64,000 nucleotides of DNA from Streptomyces sp. P3 (GCF_003032475.1 NZ_CP028369.1:5332001-5396000); one strand, 5' to 3'; counted from the first letter of the stretch, positions 14,956-24,074 are shown. The notes: generated by a model from the sequence alone, not told the origin. A program made the numbers and translations.

Positions 14956-15199
14956 CCCGCAGGCCGACATCGGCCGTCGCGCCTGGGTGCCCTGCCCGAA
15001 CTGCGACGACCGTCGTGGCTGCGCCAGCTGCGAGCAGGGGCGCACCTGCTCCGAGCACTGGCGCTACCTGCTCTCCCACGTCGGCAGCCTGCTCCACCTG
15101 CAGTGCAGGTCCTGCACCCACATCTGGACGCACGAGACCCACTTCGGCGCCACCCGCTCCCCGTGGGAGCGCATCACCAGCGGTCTGCGACGACGGTGA
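14942..15199 (+). CDS. Small double zinc-ribbon protein
   Basis: 85-aa protein with five CxxC-type or Cys-rich knuckles: CPNCDD, CASCEQGRTC, and CRSCTHIW. This fits one or two zinc ribbons or a small Fe-S site. It overlaps the preceding small gene by 14 bases and precedes hoxX. No enzymatic motif is present. Position at the head of a hydrogenase operon suggests a role in metal delivery, redox sensing or assembly, but this is inference from context only. The ATG at 14942 is the only good start in the overlap. Confidence 0.7.
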   Translation: MLPLDPQADIGRRAWVPCPNCDDRRGCASCEQGRTCSEHWRYLLSHVGSLLHLQCRSCTHIWTHETHFGATRSPWERITSGLRRR

Positions 15200-15382
15200 C
15201 CGCGCACGGCGGCCGCCCTGACCGGCGGTGCGCCCACCGGCCGGGGACGGCGAGGCCGGACGGCGGATCGCTGCCGACTTTCGGGTGACCTCACCGTCTG
15301 TCGCCGGGGACGGGGCCCCGCCCTGGCCGAGGATCGCGGTCGGCGGACATCCTGCCTGCCGTTCTCCCGCCCGGAGGCAGCT

Positions 15383-17164
15383 GTGCACATCCTGCTCCTT
15401 GCCAGCGCGTTCAACAGCCTCACCCAGCGCGCCCACGCCGAACTGCGCGACCGTGGCCACAGCGTGGCGGTGGAACTGGCGCTGCCCGGGAGCCCGTTGC
15501 CGGAAGCCGTGCGGCGGCACGCACCCGAGCTCGTCGTCGCGCCGATGCTGAGGACGGCGATTCCGCAGGAGGTCTGGACGGCGTACACCTGCCTCGTCGT
15601 CCATCCGGGGCCCGTGGGCGACCGCGGACCCTCCTCCCTGGACTGGGCGATCCACGCGGGCGTCGACCGGTGGGGTGTCACCGTCCTTCAGGCCGACCGG
15701 GAGATGGACGCCGGTGACGTGTGGGCCTGCGTGCCGTGCAAGGTCCCGCCGGTGCCCAAGAGCGAGCTGTACCGGGGCGAGATCGCCGACGCCGCGCTGA
15801 AGGCCCTCATGATCGCGGTGGAGCGCTTCGCCGACGGAACGTACACACCCCTGAGGCAACCCGCGTCCGGCACGGCGAACGCCGGCCCGGGCACGCGTCC
15901 GTACCTCGACCAGGGCGTCCGGCGGATCGACTGGGCCGCCGACTCCACCGGGGACGTCCTGCGCAGGCTCAGAGCGGCGGACTCCCAGCCCGGCGTGCTG
16001 GACACGCTGCTCGGCGGCGAGTGGTACCTGCACGGCGGCCACCCCGAGAACGTACTGCGCGGCCGCCCGGGCGAACTGCTGGCCACCCGGGCCGGAGCGG
16101 TCTGCCGGGCCACCGTGGACGGCGCCGTGTGGATCCCCGAACTGCGGCCCCGGCGCGGGCCCGGGCAGCCCCCCACGTTCAGACTGCCGGCCGTACAGGC
16201 CCTGGGCGACCGGCTGCCGCCGCTGCCCGAGCGCCCCTTGCCCCGGCTGCCCGACGCGGACCCCGGCACCTGGGCCGACATCCGCTACCGGGAGGAGGGG
16301 AACGTCGGCTTCCTGTCGTTCTCGTTCCCCGGCGGAGCCATGAGCACCGAGCAGTGCAGGCGTCTGCTGGACGCCTACCGGGAAGCGTGCGCGCGGCCCA
16401 CGTCCGTGCTGGTGCTGGGCGGCGAACGGGACTTCTTCTCCAACGGGATCCACCTCAACGTCATCGAGGCGGCGACCGACCCCGCGGCCGAGTCCTGGTC
16501 GAACATCAACGCCATCGACGACCTGGTAGAGGCGGTCCTGACGACGACGGACCGGCTGGTGGTCGCGGCGGTCGCGGGCAACGCCGCCGCCGGCGGGGTG
16601 ATGCTGGCGCTCGCCGCCGACGAGCTGTGGTGCCGCTCGGGCGCCGTGCTGAACCCCCACTACCGTCTGATGGGCCTGTACGGGTCGGAGTACTGGACGT
16701 ACACGCTTCCGCGCCGGGTGGGTCCCGCGTCGGCCGACCGGCTCATGGAGGAGGCCCTGCCGGTGAGCTCGGCGAGCGCACTGCGCCTCGGGCTGGCCGA
16801 CCGCGTGGTCGACTGCGCCCCGGACGCGTTCGCGCGGGAGGCCGGCATCCTTGCGGCACGCCTGGCGGCGCTCCCGGCGACGGCGGCACGGATCACCGCG
16901 AAGAAGGCCGCGCTGGACCGGCTGGAGGCCGCCACCCCGCTGGCCGGCTTCCGTGAACGGGAGCTGGCCCGGATGCGCCGCACCTTCGACGACCCGGACG
17001 CCTCCTACCACGCCCTGCGCCGCTCCTTCGTCCACAAGCAGCGGCCGGACCGCACCCCGGCGCATCTGGCTTCCGCCGCGGTTGCGCGGCCCGCTCCCGT
17101 CCCCACTGCCGCCGCTGTCACCGGAACGGCCCACGCCGGCGTCACGTCACGGCCGAACGGCTGA
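15383..17164 (+). CDS. hoxX: HoxX, CO-forming hydrogenase maturation protein
   Basis: 593-aa two-domain protein. The N-terminal half resembles formyl-tetrahydrofolate hydrolase/transferase (MHILLLASAFNSLTQRAH, VVHPGPVGDRGPSSLDWAI, VTVLQADREMDAGDVWA). The C-terminal half is an enoyl-CoA hydratase/isomerase fold (NVGFLSFSFPGGAMSTEQC, VLGGERDFFSNGIHLNVIE, AAVAGNAAAGGVMLALAADE). HoxX of aerobic hydrogenases converts the formyl group of N10-formyl-tetrahydrofolate to the CO ligand of the NiFe site. GTG 15383 has GGAGG upstream. It lies 63 bases ahead of the hydrogenase small subunit. Its length matches the family. About 180 bases before it carry no gene. Confidence 0.93.
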   Translation: MHILLLASAFNSLTQRAHAELRDRGHSVAVELALPGSPLPEAVRRHAPELVVAPMLRTAIPQEVWTAYTCLVVHPGPVGDRGPSSLDWAIHAGVDRWGVTVLQADREMDAGDVWACVPCKVPPVPKSELYRGEIADAALKALMIAVERFADGTYTPLRQPASGTANAGPGTRPYLDQGVRRIDWAADSTGDVLRRLRAADSQPGVLDTLLGGEWYLHGGHPENVLRGRPGELLATRAGAVCRATVDGAVWIPELRPRRGPGQPPTFRLPAVQALGDRLPPLPERPLPRLPDADPGTWADIRYREEGNVGFLSFSFPGGAMSTEQCRRLLDAYREACARPTSVLVLGGERDFFSNGIHLNVIEAATDPAAESWSNINAIDDLVEAVLTTTDRLVVAAVAGNAAAGGVMLALAADELWCRSGAVLNPHYRLMGLYGSEYWTYTLPRRVGPASADRLMEEALPVSSASALRLGLADRVVDCAPDAFAREAGILAARLAALPATAARITAKKAALDRLEAATPLAGFRERELARMRRTFDDPDASYHALRRSFVHKQRPDRTPAHLASAAVARPAPVPTAAAVTGTAHAGVTSRPNG

Positions 17165-17227
17165 TACGAAGAAAGACGACGGCCGAAATGCGGGCCTTCA
17201 TCCCTTACCTCCCCAGGAGGCGATCCC

Positions 17228-18316
17228 ATGACTGAGGCGACGCCGGGCACGGTCGGCGCTGCGGACGCGGACGGCGCGCCCGCCGACGAGACACCCACGA
17301 TCCACATTCTCTGGATCAACGCGGGGCTGAGCTGCGACGGTGACTCGGTCGCGCTGACGGCCGCCATGCAGCCCAGCATCGAGGAGATCGTGCTCGGTGT
17401 GCTGCCGGGTCTCCCGAAGATCGCCGTCCACTGGCCGCTCATCGACTTCGAGTGCGGCCCGATCGGCGGCTCGGACACGTTCATCGAATGGTTCTTCAAG
17501 GGGGAGCGGGGCGAGATCGACCCGTTCGTCCTGGTCGTCGAGGGCTCCATCCCCAACGAGGCGATCAAGCCCGAGGGCTACTGGTGCGGCTTCGGCGACA
17601 ACCCGGAGACCGGCCAGCCGATCACCACCAGCGAGTGGATCGACCGGCTCGCCCCGAAGGCCCTGGCGGTCGTGGCCATCGGCACCTGCGCCACCTACGG
17701 CGGCATCCACGCCATGGCGGGCAACCCGACCGGCGCCATGGGCGTGCCGGACTACCTCGGCTGGGACTGGAAGTCCCACGCGGGCATCCCCATCGTGTGC
17801 GTCCCGGGCTGTCCGGTCCAGCCCGACAACTTCTCCGAGACGCTCACCTACCTGCTCTACCAGGCGGCCGGCTCCGCCCCGATGATCCCGCTGGACGTCA
17901 AGCTGCGTCCCACCTGGCTGTTCGGGGCCACCGTGCACGAGGGCTGCGACCGCGCGGGCTACTACGAGCAGGGCCAGTTCGCGCTGTCGTACGACTCCCC
18001 GACGTGCCTGGTCAAGCTCGGCTGCTGGGGTCCGGTCGTCAAGTGCAACGTGCCCAAGCGGGGCTGGATGAACGGGATCGGCGGCTGCCCCAACGTGGGC
18101 GGCATCTGTATCGCCTGCACGATGCCGGGATTCCCCGACAAGTTCATGCCGTTCATGGACGAGCCGCCCGGCGCCAAGGTGTCGAGCGGCGCCAGCGGCG
18201 CGTACGGCGCCGTCGTCCGCACACTGCGGTCGATCACCGCCCGGACCGTGGACAAGGAGCCCAAGTGGCGCCGCACCGGCGACCGGATCACCACCGGATA
18301 CCGACCCCCGTGGTGA
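17228..18316 (+). CDS. hhyS: [NiFe]-hydrogenase small subunit, group 1h
   Basis: 362-aa Fe-S subunit of the actinobacterial high-affinity hydrogenase. There is no Tat signal peptide, so it is cytoplasmic or only loosely membrane-associated, as known for this group. The N-terminal cluster motif is LSCDGDS, where an Asp replaces the second Cys of the usual CxxC. In the Ralstonia eutropha actinobacterial-type enzyme the proximal 4Fe-4S cluster has three Cys and one Asp ligands, and this fits. Other ligands: GTCATYGGI, CVPGCPVQPDNF, then GCWGPVVKCN, GGCPNVGGICIACTMPGFPDK. ATG 17228 follows AGGAGG. It passes electrons from H2 oxidation toward the respiratory chain. Confidence 0.95.
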   Translation: MTEATPGTVGAADADGAPADETPTIHILWINAGLSCDGDSVALTAAMQPSIEEIVLGVLPGLPKIAVHWPLIDFECGPIGGSDTFIEWFFKGERGEIDPFVLVVEGSIPNEAIKPEGYWCGFGDNPETGQPITTSEWIDRLAPKALAVVAIGTCATYGGIHAMAGNPTGAMGVPDYLGWDWKSHAGIPIVCVPGCPVQPDNFSETLTYLLYQAAGSAPMIPLDVKLRPTWLFGATVHEGCDRAGYYEQGQFALSYDSPTCLVKLGCWGPVVKCNVPKRGWMNGIGGCPNVGGICIACTMPGFPDKFMPFMDEPPGAKVSSGASGAYGAVVRTLRSITARTVDKEPKWRRTGDRITTGYRPPW

Positions 18317-18401
18317 GCGGCGGCCGCAGGTAGTCCGCTCCCCGCTTCGTGCACCCCCACACATCCCGTACCTCCCGCGCAACGAAGGGCACGGCACACA
18401 G

Positions 18402-20186
18402 ATGGCACCGAAGACGAAGGCGGCCGGCGACGGCACCGGCCTGGTGGAGATGGCCTGGGACCCGATCACCCGGATCGTGGGCAGCCTGGGCATCCACACG
18501 AAGATCGACTTCAAGCAGAAACGGGTCGCGGAGTGCTACAGCACCTCGTCGGTCTTCCGTGGCTACAGCGTCTTCATGCGCGGCAAGGACCCCCGCGACG
18601 CCCACTTCATCACCAGCCGCATCTGCGGGATCTGCGGGGACAACCACGCCACCTGCTCGGTGTACGCGCAGAACATGGCGTACGGCGTGAAGCCCCCGCA
18701 CCTCGCCGAGTGGATCATCAACCTCGGCGAGTCCGCGGAGTACATGTTCGACCACAACATCTTCCAGGAGAACCTGGTCGGGGTCGACTACTGCGAGAAG
18801 ATGGTCAAGGAGACCAACCCCGGCGTCCTCGAACTCGCCGAGCGCACCGAGGCCCCGCACGCGGCCGAGCACGGCTACCGCACGATCGCCGACATCATGC
18901 GCTCGCTCAACCCCCTGGAGGGCGAGTTCTACCGCGAGGCCCTCCAGGTCAGCCGCTACACGCGCGAGATGTTCTGCCTGATGGAGGGCCGCCATGTGCA
19001 CCCCTCCACGCTCTACCCGGGCGGCGTCGGCACCATCGCCTCCGTGCAGCTCTTCACGGACTACCTCAGCCGTCTGATGCGCTACGTGGAGTTCATGAAG
19101 CGCGTCGTGCCCCTGCACGACGACCTGTTCGACTTCTTCTACGAGGCGCTGCCCGGTTACGAGGAAGTCGGCCGCCGGCGCGTCCTGCTCGGCTGCTGGG
19201 GCGCGCTCAACGACCCCGAGCACTGCGACTTCACCTACGCCAACATGACGGACTGGGGACGGAAGATGTTCGTCACCCCGGGCGTCGTCGTCGACGGCAA
19301 ACTCGTCACCAACGACCTCACCGAGATCAACCTCGGCATCCGCATCCTGCTGGGCAGCTCCTACTACGAGGACTGGCAGGGCCAGGAGCAGTTCGTCACC
19401 CGTGACCCGCTCGGCAACCCGGTGGACCCGCGCCACCCGTGGAACCAGCACACCATCCCCGCCCCGCAGAAGCGCGACTTCGACGACAAGTACAGCTGGG
19501 TCATGTCGCCGCGCTGGTTCGACGGCAAGGACCACCTCGCGCTGGACACCGGCGGCGGCCCCATCGCCCGCCTGTGGTCGACCGCGCTGTCCGGACTCGT
19601 CGACATCGGGTACGTCAAGGCCACCGGCCACAGCGTGGTCATCAACCTGCCCCGCACCATGACCAAGCCGGAGACCACCTTCGAGTGGAAGATCCCGCAG
19701 TGGTCCAACGCGCTGGAGCGCAACCGCGCGCGCACCTACTTCCAGGCCTACGCGGCCGCCGTCGCCCTGCACTTCGCGGAGAAGGGCCTCGAGGAGGTCC
19801 GCGCCGGACGCACCCAGACCTGGGAGAAGTTCGAGGTCCCCGACGAGGGCATCGGCGTCGGCTTCACCGAGGCCGTCCGGGGCGTCCTGTCCCACCACAT
19901 GGTGATCCGCGACGGCAAGATCGCCAACTACCACCCGTACCCGCCCACCCCCTGGAACGCCAGCACCAGGGACTCCTTCGGCACCCCGGGCCCGTACGAG
20001 GACGCCGTGCAGAACACGCCCATCTTCGAGGAGAACTCCCCGGAGAACTTCAAGGGCATCGACATCATGCGCGCCGTCCGCAGCTTCGACCCCTGCCTGC
20101 CCTGCGGCGTCCACATGTACGTGGGCGGCGGCAAGACGGTGAAGTCGATGCACGTTCCCACCGGCCTGAGCGGACTGGGCGGATGA
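18402..20186 (+). CDS. hhyL: [NiFe]-hydrogenase large subunit, group 1h
   Basis: 594-aa catalytic subunit. The L1 motif is SRICGICGDNHATCS near residue 70, and the L2 motif DPCLPCGVH near the C-terminus; together they give the four Cys that bind the NiFe(CN)2CO centre. The 23 residues after the His (beginning MYVGGGKTV) are the tail expected to be removed by the maturation protease encoded at 23521. It oxidises atmospheric or trace H2, supporting survival of non-growing cells and spores. It overlaps the NifU-like gene by ATGA. An 85-base spacer separates it from hhyS. The length fits group 1h enzymes. Confidence 0.96.
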   Translation: MAPKTKAAGDGTGLVEMAWDPITRIVGSLGIHTKIDFKQKRVAECYSTSSVFRGYSVFMRGKDPRDAHFITSRICGICGDNHATCSVYAQNMAYGVKPPHLAEWIINLGESAEYMFDHNIFQENLVGVDYCEKMVKETNPGVLELAERTEAPHAAEHGYRTIADIMRSLNPLEGEFYREALQVSRYTREMFCLMEGRHVHPSTLYPGGVGTIASVQLFTDYLSRLMRYVEFMKRVVPLHDDLFDFFYEALPGYEEVGRRRVLLGCWGALNDPEHCDFTYANMTDWGRKMFVTPGVVVDGKLVTNDLTEINLGIRILLGSSYYEDWQGQEQFVTRDPLGNPVDPRHPWNQHTIPAPQKRDFDDKYSWVMSPRWFDGKDHLALDTGGGPIARLWSTALSGLVDIGYVKATGHSVVINLPRTMTKPETTFEWKIPQWSNALERNRARTYFQAYAAAVALHFAEKGLEEVRAGRTQTWEKFEVPDEGIGVGFTEAVRGVLSHHMVIRDGKIANYHPYPPTPWNASTRDSFGTPGPYEDAVQNTPIFEENSPENFKGIDIMRAVRSFDPCLPCGVHMYVGGGKTVKSMHVPTGLSGLGG

Positions 20187-20716
20187 GCGCGGCGACGGCG
20201 ACGGCGCCGGTGAACGCGGAGCGGACCGGACGCCGGGTCGAGGAGGTGCTGGAGCGGCTGACCGCGAGCGGCGACCCGGCCGCCGCCGCGGCCGCGGAGG
20301 AACTCGTGCGGTCCCTCATGGACTTCTACGGCGCCGGACTCGCCCGCATTCTCCATCTGCTGTCCGCCGCCCCGGACGGCCCGGCGGCGCGGCTGCTCGG
20401 CGACGAGCTGGTCGCGAGCCTGCTCGTCCTGCACGACCTGCACCCCGAGGACCGCGACGCCCGCATCGCCCGGGCTCTCGACAGCGTCCGCGAACACGCC
20501 CTGGAGGTCGTGGACTTCGACGAGGGCAGCGGCACCCTGTCGCTGCGGGCCCGGGAGCCCGGCGGCTGCGGATGCGACTCCGGAGCAGACGCCCGGCAGG
20601 CCGCGGAGGCCGCCCTCGCCTGCTTCGCGCCGGAGGTCAGGGCCGTCGACGTGACGACCGCGCCCGCGGGGCCCACGCTCCTGCAGATCGGCACCGCCCC
20701 GACGGGCGCCCGATGA
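20183..20716 (+). CDS. NifU-like protein in hydrogenase locus
   Basis: 177-aa protein. The N-terminal 75 residues are helical (RRVEEVLERLTASG, AAEELVRSLMDFYGAGLARIL). The C-terminal part resembles a NifU scaffold domain with DFDEGSGTLSLRAREPGGCGC and a second Cys in ALACFAPEVRAVDV. NifU-type domains carry or transfer Fe-S clusters, so it could load hhyS. The usual CxxC is compressed to CGC here, so cluster binding is not certain. It overlaps hhyL by ATGA and the next gene by ATGA, which makes a coupled chain with both. Confidence 0.8.
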   Translation: MSAATATAPVNAERTGRRVEEVLERLTASGDPAAAAAAEELVRSLMDFYGAGLARILHLLSAAPDGPAARLLGDELVASLLVLHDLHPEDRDARIARALDSVREHALEVVDFDEGSGTLSLRAREPGGCGCDSGADARQAAEAALACFAPEVRAVDVTTAPAGPTLLQIGTAPTGAR

Positions 20717-21375
20717 CGGCGTCCCCGGCGACGCGCACGCCCGGCCTGCGGAGGTTCGTCACCGAACGTGCTCCGCGGCCCGAACGCTGCGAGCTGTGCG
20801 CCGTGACGGTCCCGGCGGACCACCGCCACCTGGTCGACACCGAGAAGCGCGCCCTCGTCTGCGCCTGCGCCCCCTGCGGGCTGCTGATGGAGCAGCCGGG
20901 GGCCGCCGCGGGCCGCTTCCGCACGGTCCCGGACCGCTACCTCGCCGACCCCGCGCACCACCTCGACGACAGTGCGTGGGACGCCCTGCAGATCCCGGTC
21001 GGCGTCGCCTTCCTCTTCCGCAACGCGGCACTCGACCGGCTGGTCGCCCTCTACCCGAGCCCGGCCGGCGCCACCGAGAGCGAACTCGACCCCGCCACCT
21101 GGACGGACGTCCTCGGCGGCAGCCGCCTCGCCGCACTGCTCGAACCCGATGTGGAGGCGCTGCTGCTGCGCCGCACCGACGGCGGCTGCGCGTGCCACCT
21201 CGTCCCCATCGACGTCTGCTACGAACTCGTCGGCCGCATGCGCCTGTTGTGGCAGGGCTTCGACGGCGGTGCCGAGGCCCGCGCCGCTCTGGACGCGTTC
21301 TTCGCGGACGTCGCGCGCCGCGCCCGGCCCGTGGACGAGGCGGAGCGCCCGCCGCGCAAGGCGGTGCGGCCGTGA
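20713..21375 (+). CDS. Conserved hydrogenase-associated protein (DUF5947-like)
   Basis: 220-aa protein. It has an N-terminal zinc-knuckle-like segment CELCAVTVPADHRHLVD and CACAPCGLLM near residues 25-60, then a helical domain (DALQIPVGVAFLFRNAALDRLVALYPSPAGATESEL) and a CACHLVPIDVCYELVGRMRLLW stretch near residue 160. From memory this is the family annotated DUF5947; function is unknown. It overlaps both neighbours by 4 bases. The multiple Cys/His suggest metal binding, and the context suggests a role in assembling or anchoring the hydrogenase. Confidence 0.75.
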   Translation: MTASPATRTPGLRRFVTERAPRPERCELCAVTVPADHRHLVDTEKRALVCACAPCGLLMEQPGAAAGRFRTVPDRYLADPAHHLDDSAWDALQIPVGVAFLFRNAALDRLVALYPSPAGATESELDPATWTDVLGGSRLAALLEPDVEALLLRRTDGGCACHLVPIDVCYELVGRMRLLWQGFDGGAEARAALDAFFADVARRARPVDEAERPPRKAVRP

Positions 21376-22067
21376 CGGAGTTCTCCTTCGCCTGCACAGG
21401 AGTGCGCGCCGACCGTTACGCCGCGGGACCGACCCTGGTCTTCCGGCTGCGGGTCACCGCCGCGGCCGGCGCACGCGTGCACGCCCTCGCGCTGCGCTGC
21501 CAGCTCCGCATCGAACCCGCCCGCCGGGCCTACGGGGCGGCCGAGGCGGACGGACTGTCCGACCTCTTCGGCGAGCGCTCCCGCTGGGGCAGCACGCTCC
21601 AGCCGGTGCAGTTCGCCCAGGTCGCCCTCATGGTCCCGAGTTTCACCGGAGAGATCGAGACCGACCTCGTGGTGCCCTGCACGTACGACATGGACGTCGC
21701 CGCGACCCGCTACCTCACCGCCCTCACCGACGGCGAGGTCCCGCTGCTGATGCTGTTCTCCGGCACGGCCTTCACCGGGGACGGCGGATTCCAGGTCGAG
21801 CCGGTGCCATGGGACCGGGAAGCGGCCTTCCGGATGCCGGTCGCCACCTGGCGGGAGATGGTCGAGCAGCACTTCCCCGGCTGCGGCTGGATCCGGCTGC
21901 CCCGCGACACCATGGACGCCCTGCTCGCCTACCGCTCCCGGCGCGCCCTGACGTCCTGGGAGGCGACCCTCGAGGCCCTGCTCGACGACGCCGGCGGCGC
22001 CCTCGCCCCGCCCGCCGCCCACCCGTTCCACGCGCTCACCGGCAGCACCGGAAGGACGGATCCGTGA
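21372..22067 (+). CDS. Conserved hydrogenase-associated protein (DUF6084-like)
   Basis: 231-aa protein starting at GTG 21372. The sequence suggests a beta-rich fold: FSFACTGVRADRYAAGPTLVF, RVHALALRCQLRIEPARR, LVVPCTYDMDVAATRYL, EVPLLMLFSGTAFTG. No catalytic motif or membrane segment was seen. From memory it corresponds to DUF6084. It is always near-contiguous here with the DUF5947-like gene and the 486-aa gene (4-base overlaps). It may be a structural partner in a hydrogenase complex (inference). Confidence 0.75.
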   Translation: MTEFSFACTGVRADRYAAGPTLVFRLRVTAAAGARVHALALRCQLRIEPARRAYGAAEADGLSDLFGERSRWGSTLQPVQFAQVALMVPSFTGEIETDLVVPCTYDMDVAATRYLTALTDGEVPLLMLFSGTAFTGDGGFQVEPVPWDREAAFRMPVATWREMVEQHFPGCGWIRLPRDTMDALLAYRSRRALTSWEATLEALLDDAGGALAPPAAHPFHALTGSTGRTDP

Positions 22068-23524
22068 CCGTGACCGCCTTCGCGCCCGAGACCGAGGAAC
22101 GGTTCGCCCTCGCCCGGCAGGTGGCCGACGCCGTCCTCTTCGAGGGCTATGTGCTCTACCCGTACCGGGCCTCCGCCGCCAAGAACCGGCTGCGCTGGCA
22201 GTTCGGGGTGCTGGTGCCGCCCGGCTGGGGTGCGGAGTGCGAGGAGCACGACTTCCAGCACACCGAATGCCTGATGGAGCCGAAGGCGGGCGCGACCCTC
22301 TCGGTCGAGGTGCGCTTCCTGCACGCCCGACGGCGCACGGTGCAGCGGACCCGCCCGGACGGCGGCTTCGACACGGTGCCCGAACTCCGCCTCGAGGACC
22401 GGGTGCTGGTGCCCTGGGACGAGGGGAGCGAGGAGCGGGTCGAGGTGGTCGCGTCGGTGGACGAACTCCTCGGGGACGGCGTCACGCACCGCTTCCGCCG
22501 CCCCGCCCGCGAGGACGCCGAACCGGTCCTGGACCCGGCCGGCCGCACCGTGGGCCGGCTGGTCCGGCGGTGCGAGGAGATCAGCGGGACGGTCCGGCTG
22601 TCCGCCCGCGAACTCGACGGCCCCTACCGCACGCTGCGGCTGACCGCCGTCGTCGAGAACACCAGCGACTGGACGCCCTCCGGGAGCCGCGGCGCCGGCC
22701 GGGACGCGGCGCTGCCGCACTCCCTGGTGGCCACCCACCTCCTCATGGCGCTCAGCGCCGGATCGTTCCTGTCGATGACCGATCCCCCCGAGTGGGCCAA
22801 GAGCGCGGTCGCCGCCTGCCGCAACCTGCACACCTGGCCCGTGCTCGCCGGCGAACCCGGCCGCACCGACCTCGTGCTGTCCTCGCCGATCATCCTGGAG
22901 GACCATCCGGCCATCGCCCCGGAGAGCCCCGGCGCGCTCTACGACGCCACCGAGATCGACGAGATCCTCGCGCTGCGCACCGCGGCCCTCACCGACGAGG
23001 AGAAACGCGAGGCCCGGGGAACCGACGAGCGGGCGGCCGCGGTGATCGAGCTGGCGGACTCGATGCCTGCCGAGGTCCTGGAGCGGCTGCACGGCGCGGT
23101 ACGCAGTCTGCGCGAGGTGACCGGCCCGGGCGCCGCCGCGCCGGATCCAGCCACCGCGGACTCCGCCGTCCCGCACGCGGGCTTCCCCGACGAGTACGGG
23201 GTGGAGCGCCCCGACACCCCCTGGTGGGACCCCGCGAGCGAGGCCGGCTTCGACCCCGCGAGGGACCAGGTGCTCGTCGACGGCCGGCCGGTGGGCAAGG
23301 GCTGCCGCGTCGCGCTGCGACCGGGCCTGCGGCGCACCGACGCGCAGGACATCTTCCTCCAGGGCCGCACCGCGACCGTCGAGGCGGTCCTGCACGACGT
23401 CGACGGCGGGGTGCACCTGGCGGTCACGGTGGAGGGCGACCCGGGCGCCGACATCCGGCGCGAGCAGGGACGGTTCCTGTACTTCCAGCCCGACGAGGTC
23501 ACCCCGCTGCAGGAGGACGGATGA
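22064..23524 (+). CDS. Large conserved hydrogenase-locus protein of unknown function
   Basis: 486-aa protein starting at GTG 22064. Not recognised as any characterised enzyme. Residues 1-200 contain GYVLYPYRASAAKNRLRWQFGVLVPPGWG and HDFQHTECLMEP, followed by a mixed alpha/beta region (LPHSLVATHLLMALSAGSFLSMTDPPEWAKSAV) and a C-terminal beta segment ending GRFLYFQPDEVTPLQ. PWWDPASEAGFDPARD near residue 390 introduces the last domain. No membrane helix or signal was seen. It lies between the DUF6084-like gene and the maturation protease with 4-base overlaps on both sides, so its synthesis is tied to hydrogenase maturation. The C-terminal segment could be a PAS- or beta-barrel-like module, but I cannot show this. 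Confidence 0.75.
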   Translation: MTVTAFAPETEERFALARQVADAVLFEGYVLYPYRASAAKNRLRWQFGVLVPPGWGAECEEHDFQHTECLMEPKAGATLSVEVRFLHARRRTVQRTRPDGGFDTVPELRLEDRVLVPWDEGSEERVEVVASVDELLGDGVTHRFRRPAREDAEPVLDPAGRTVGRLVRRCEEISGTVRLSARELDGPYRTLRLTAVVENTSDWTPSGSRGAGRDAALPHSLVATHLLMALSAGSFLSMTDPPEWAKSAVAACRNLHTWPVLAGEPGRTDLVLSSPIILEDHPAIAPESPGALYDATEIDEILALRTAALTDEEKREARGTDERAAAVIELADSMPAEVLERLHGAVRSLREVTGPGAAAPDPATADSAVPHAGFPDEYGVERPDTPWWDPASEAGFDPARDQVLVDGRPVGKGCRVALRPGLRRTDAQDIFLQGRTATVEAVLHDVDGGVHLAVTVEGDPGADIRREQGRFLYFQPDEVTPLQEDG

Positions 23525-24063
23525 AGCCCTCCGCACCGCCGGAACCGAGGACCCTCGTCGCCGGCATCGGCAACGTCTTCCTCGGCGACGACGGCTTCGG
23601 CGTCGAGACCGCCCGCCGGCTCGCCGAACGCGGCCTGCCCGGCCCCACCGAGGTCGTGGACATCGGCGTACGGGGGGTGCACCTCGCCTACCGGCTGCTG
23701 GACGGCTACGACACCCTCGTCCTCCTGGACGCCACGTCCCGCGGCGGCGCCCCGGGCACCCTGTACGTCATCGAGCACGAGGTCGACGGGCCCCCTTCGC
23801 CGCCCGCCGCCGCGATGGACGGCCACCGGATGACCCCCGACACCGTCCTGGCGCTGCTGGCCACCCTCTGCGCCGCGACCGGCACACAGCCGCCGCGCCG
23901 CGTCCTGGTCGTCGGCTGCGAACCGGCCTCGCTGGAAGAGGGCATCGGCCTGAGCACATCGGTGTCCGACGCCGTGCCGCGGGCCGTCGGGCTGATCGAG
24001 GAACTGCTGCGGAACAGCGAGCCGTCCGCGGCGCAGACCCCTACCGCGCAGGCATCGACATGA
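23521..24063 (+). CDS. Hydrogenase maturation endopeptidase
   Basis: 180-aa HybD/HycI-type protease that cuts the C-terminal tail of hhyL after Ni insertion. It opens with LVAGIGNVFLGDDGFGVETARRL (family signature). Metal-contact residues are expected at an Asp of GDDGFG, the Asp in LVLLDATSRGG near residue 65, and the His in AMDGHRMTPDTVL near residue 100. The C-terminus ends in a hydrophilic tail. ATG 23521 overlaps the upstream stop (ATGA). It is the only such protease in the window, which fits a single large subunit with one tail. Confidence 0.9.
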   Translation: MKPSAPPEPRTLVAGIGNVFLGDDGFGVETARRLAERGLPGPTEVVDIGVRGVHLAYRLLDGYDTLVLLDATSRGGAPGTLYVIEHEVDGPPSPPAAAMDGHRMTPDTVLALLATLCAATGTQPPRRVLVVGCEPASLEEGIGLSTSVSDAVPRAVGLIEELLRNSEPSAAQTPTAQAST

Positions 24064-24074
24064 GGAGAGACGGG

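Noticed and set aside
18288..20153. Minus-strand 621-aa frame over the hydrogenase large subunit
   Set aside because: Antisense to an unambiguous hhyL; composition is Val/Glu/Arg/His-rich as expected for a shadow.
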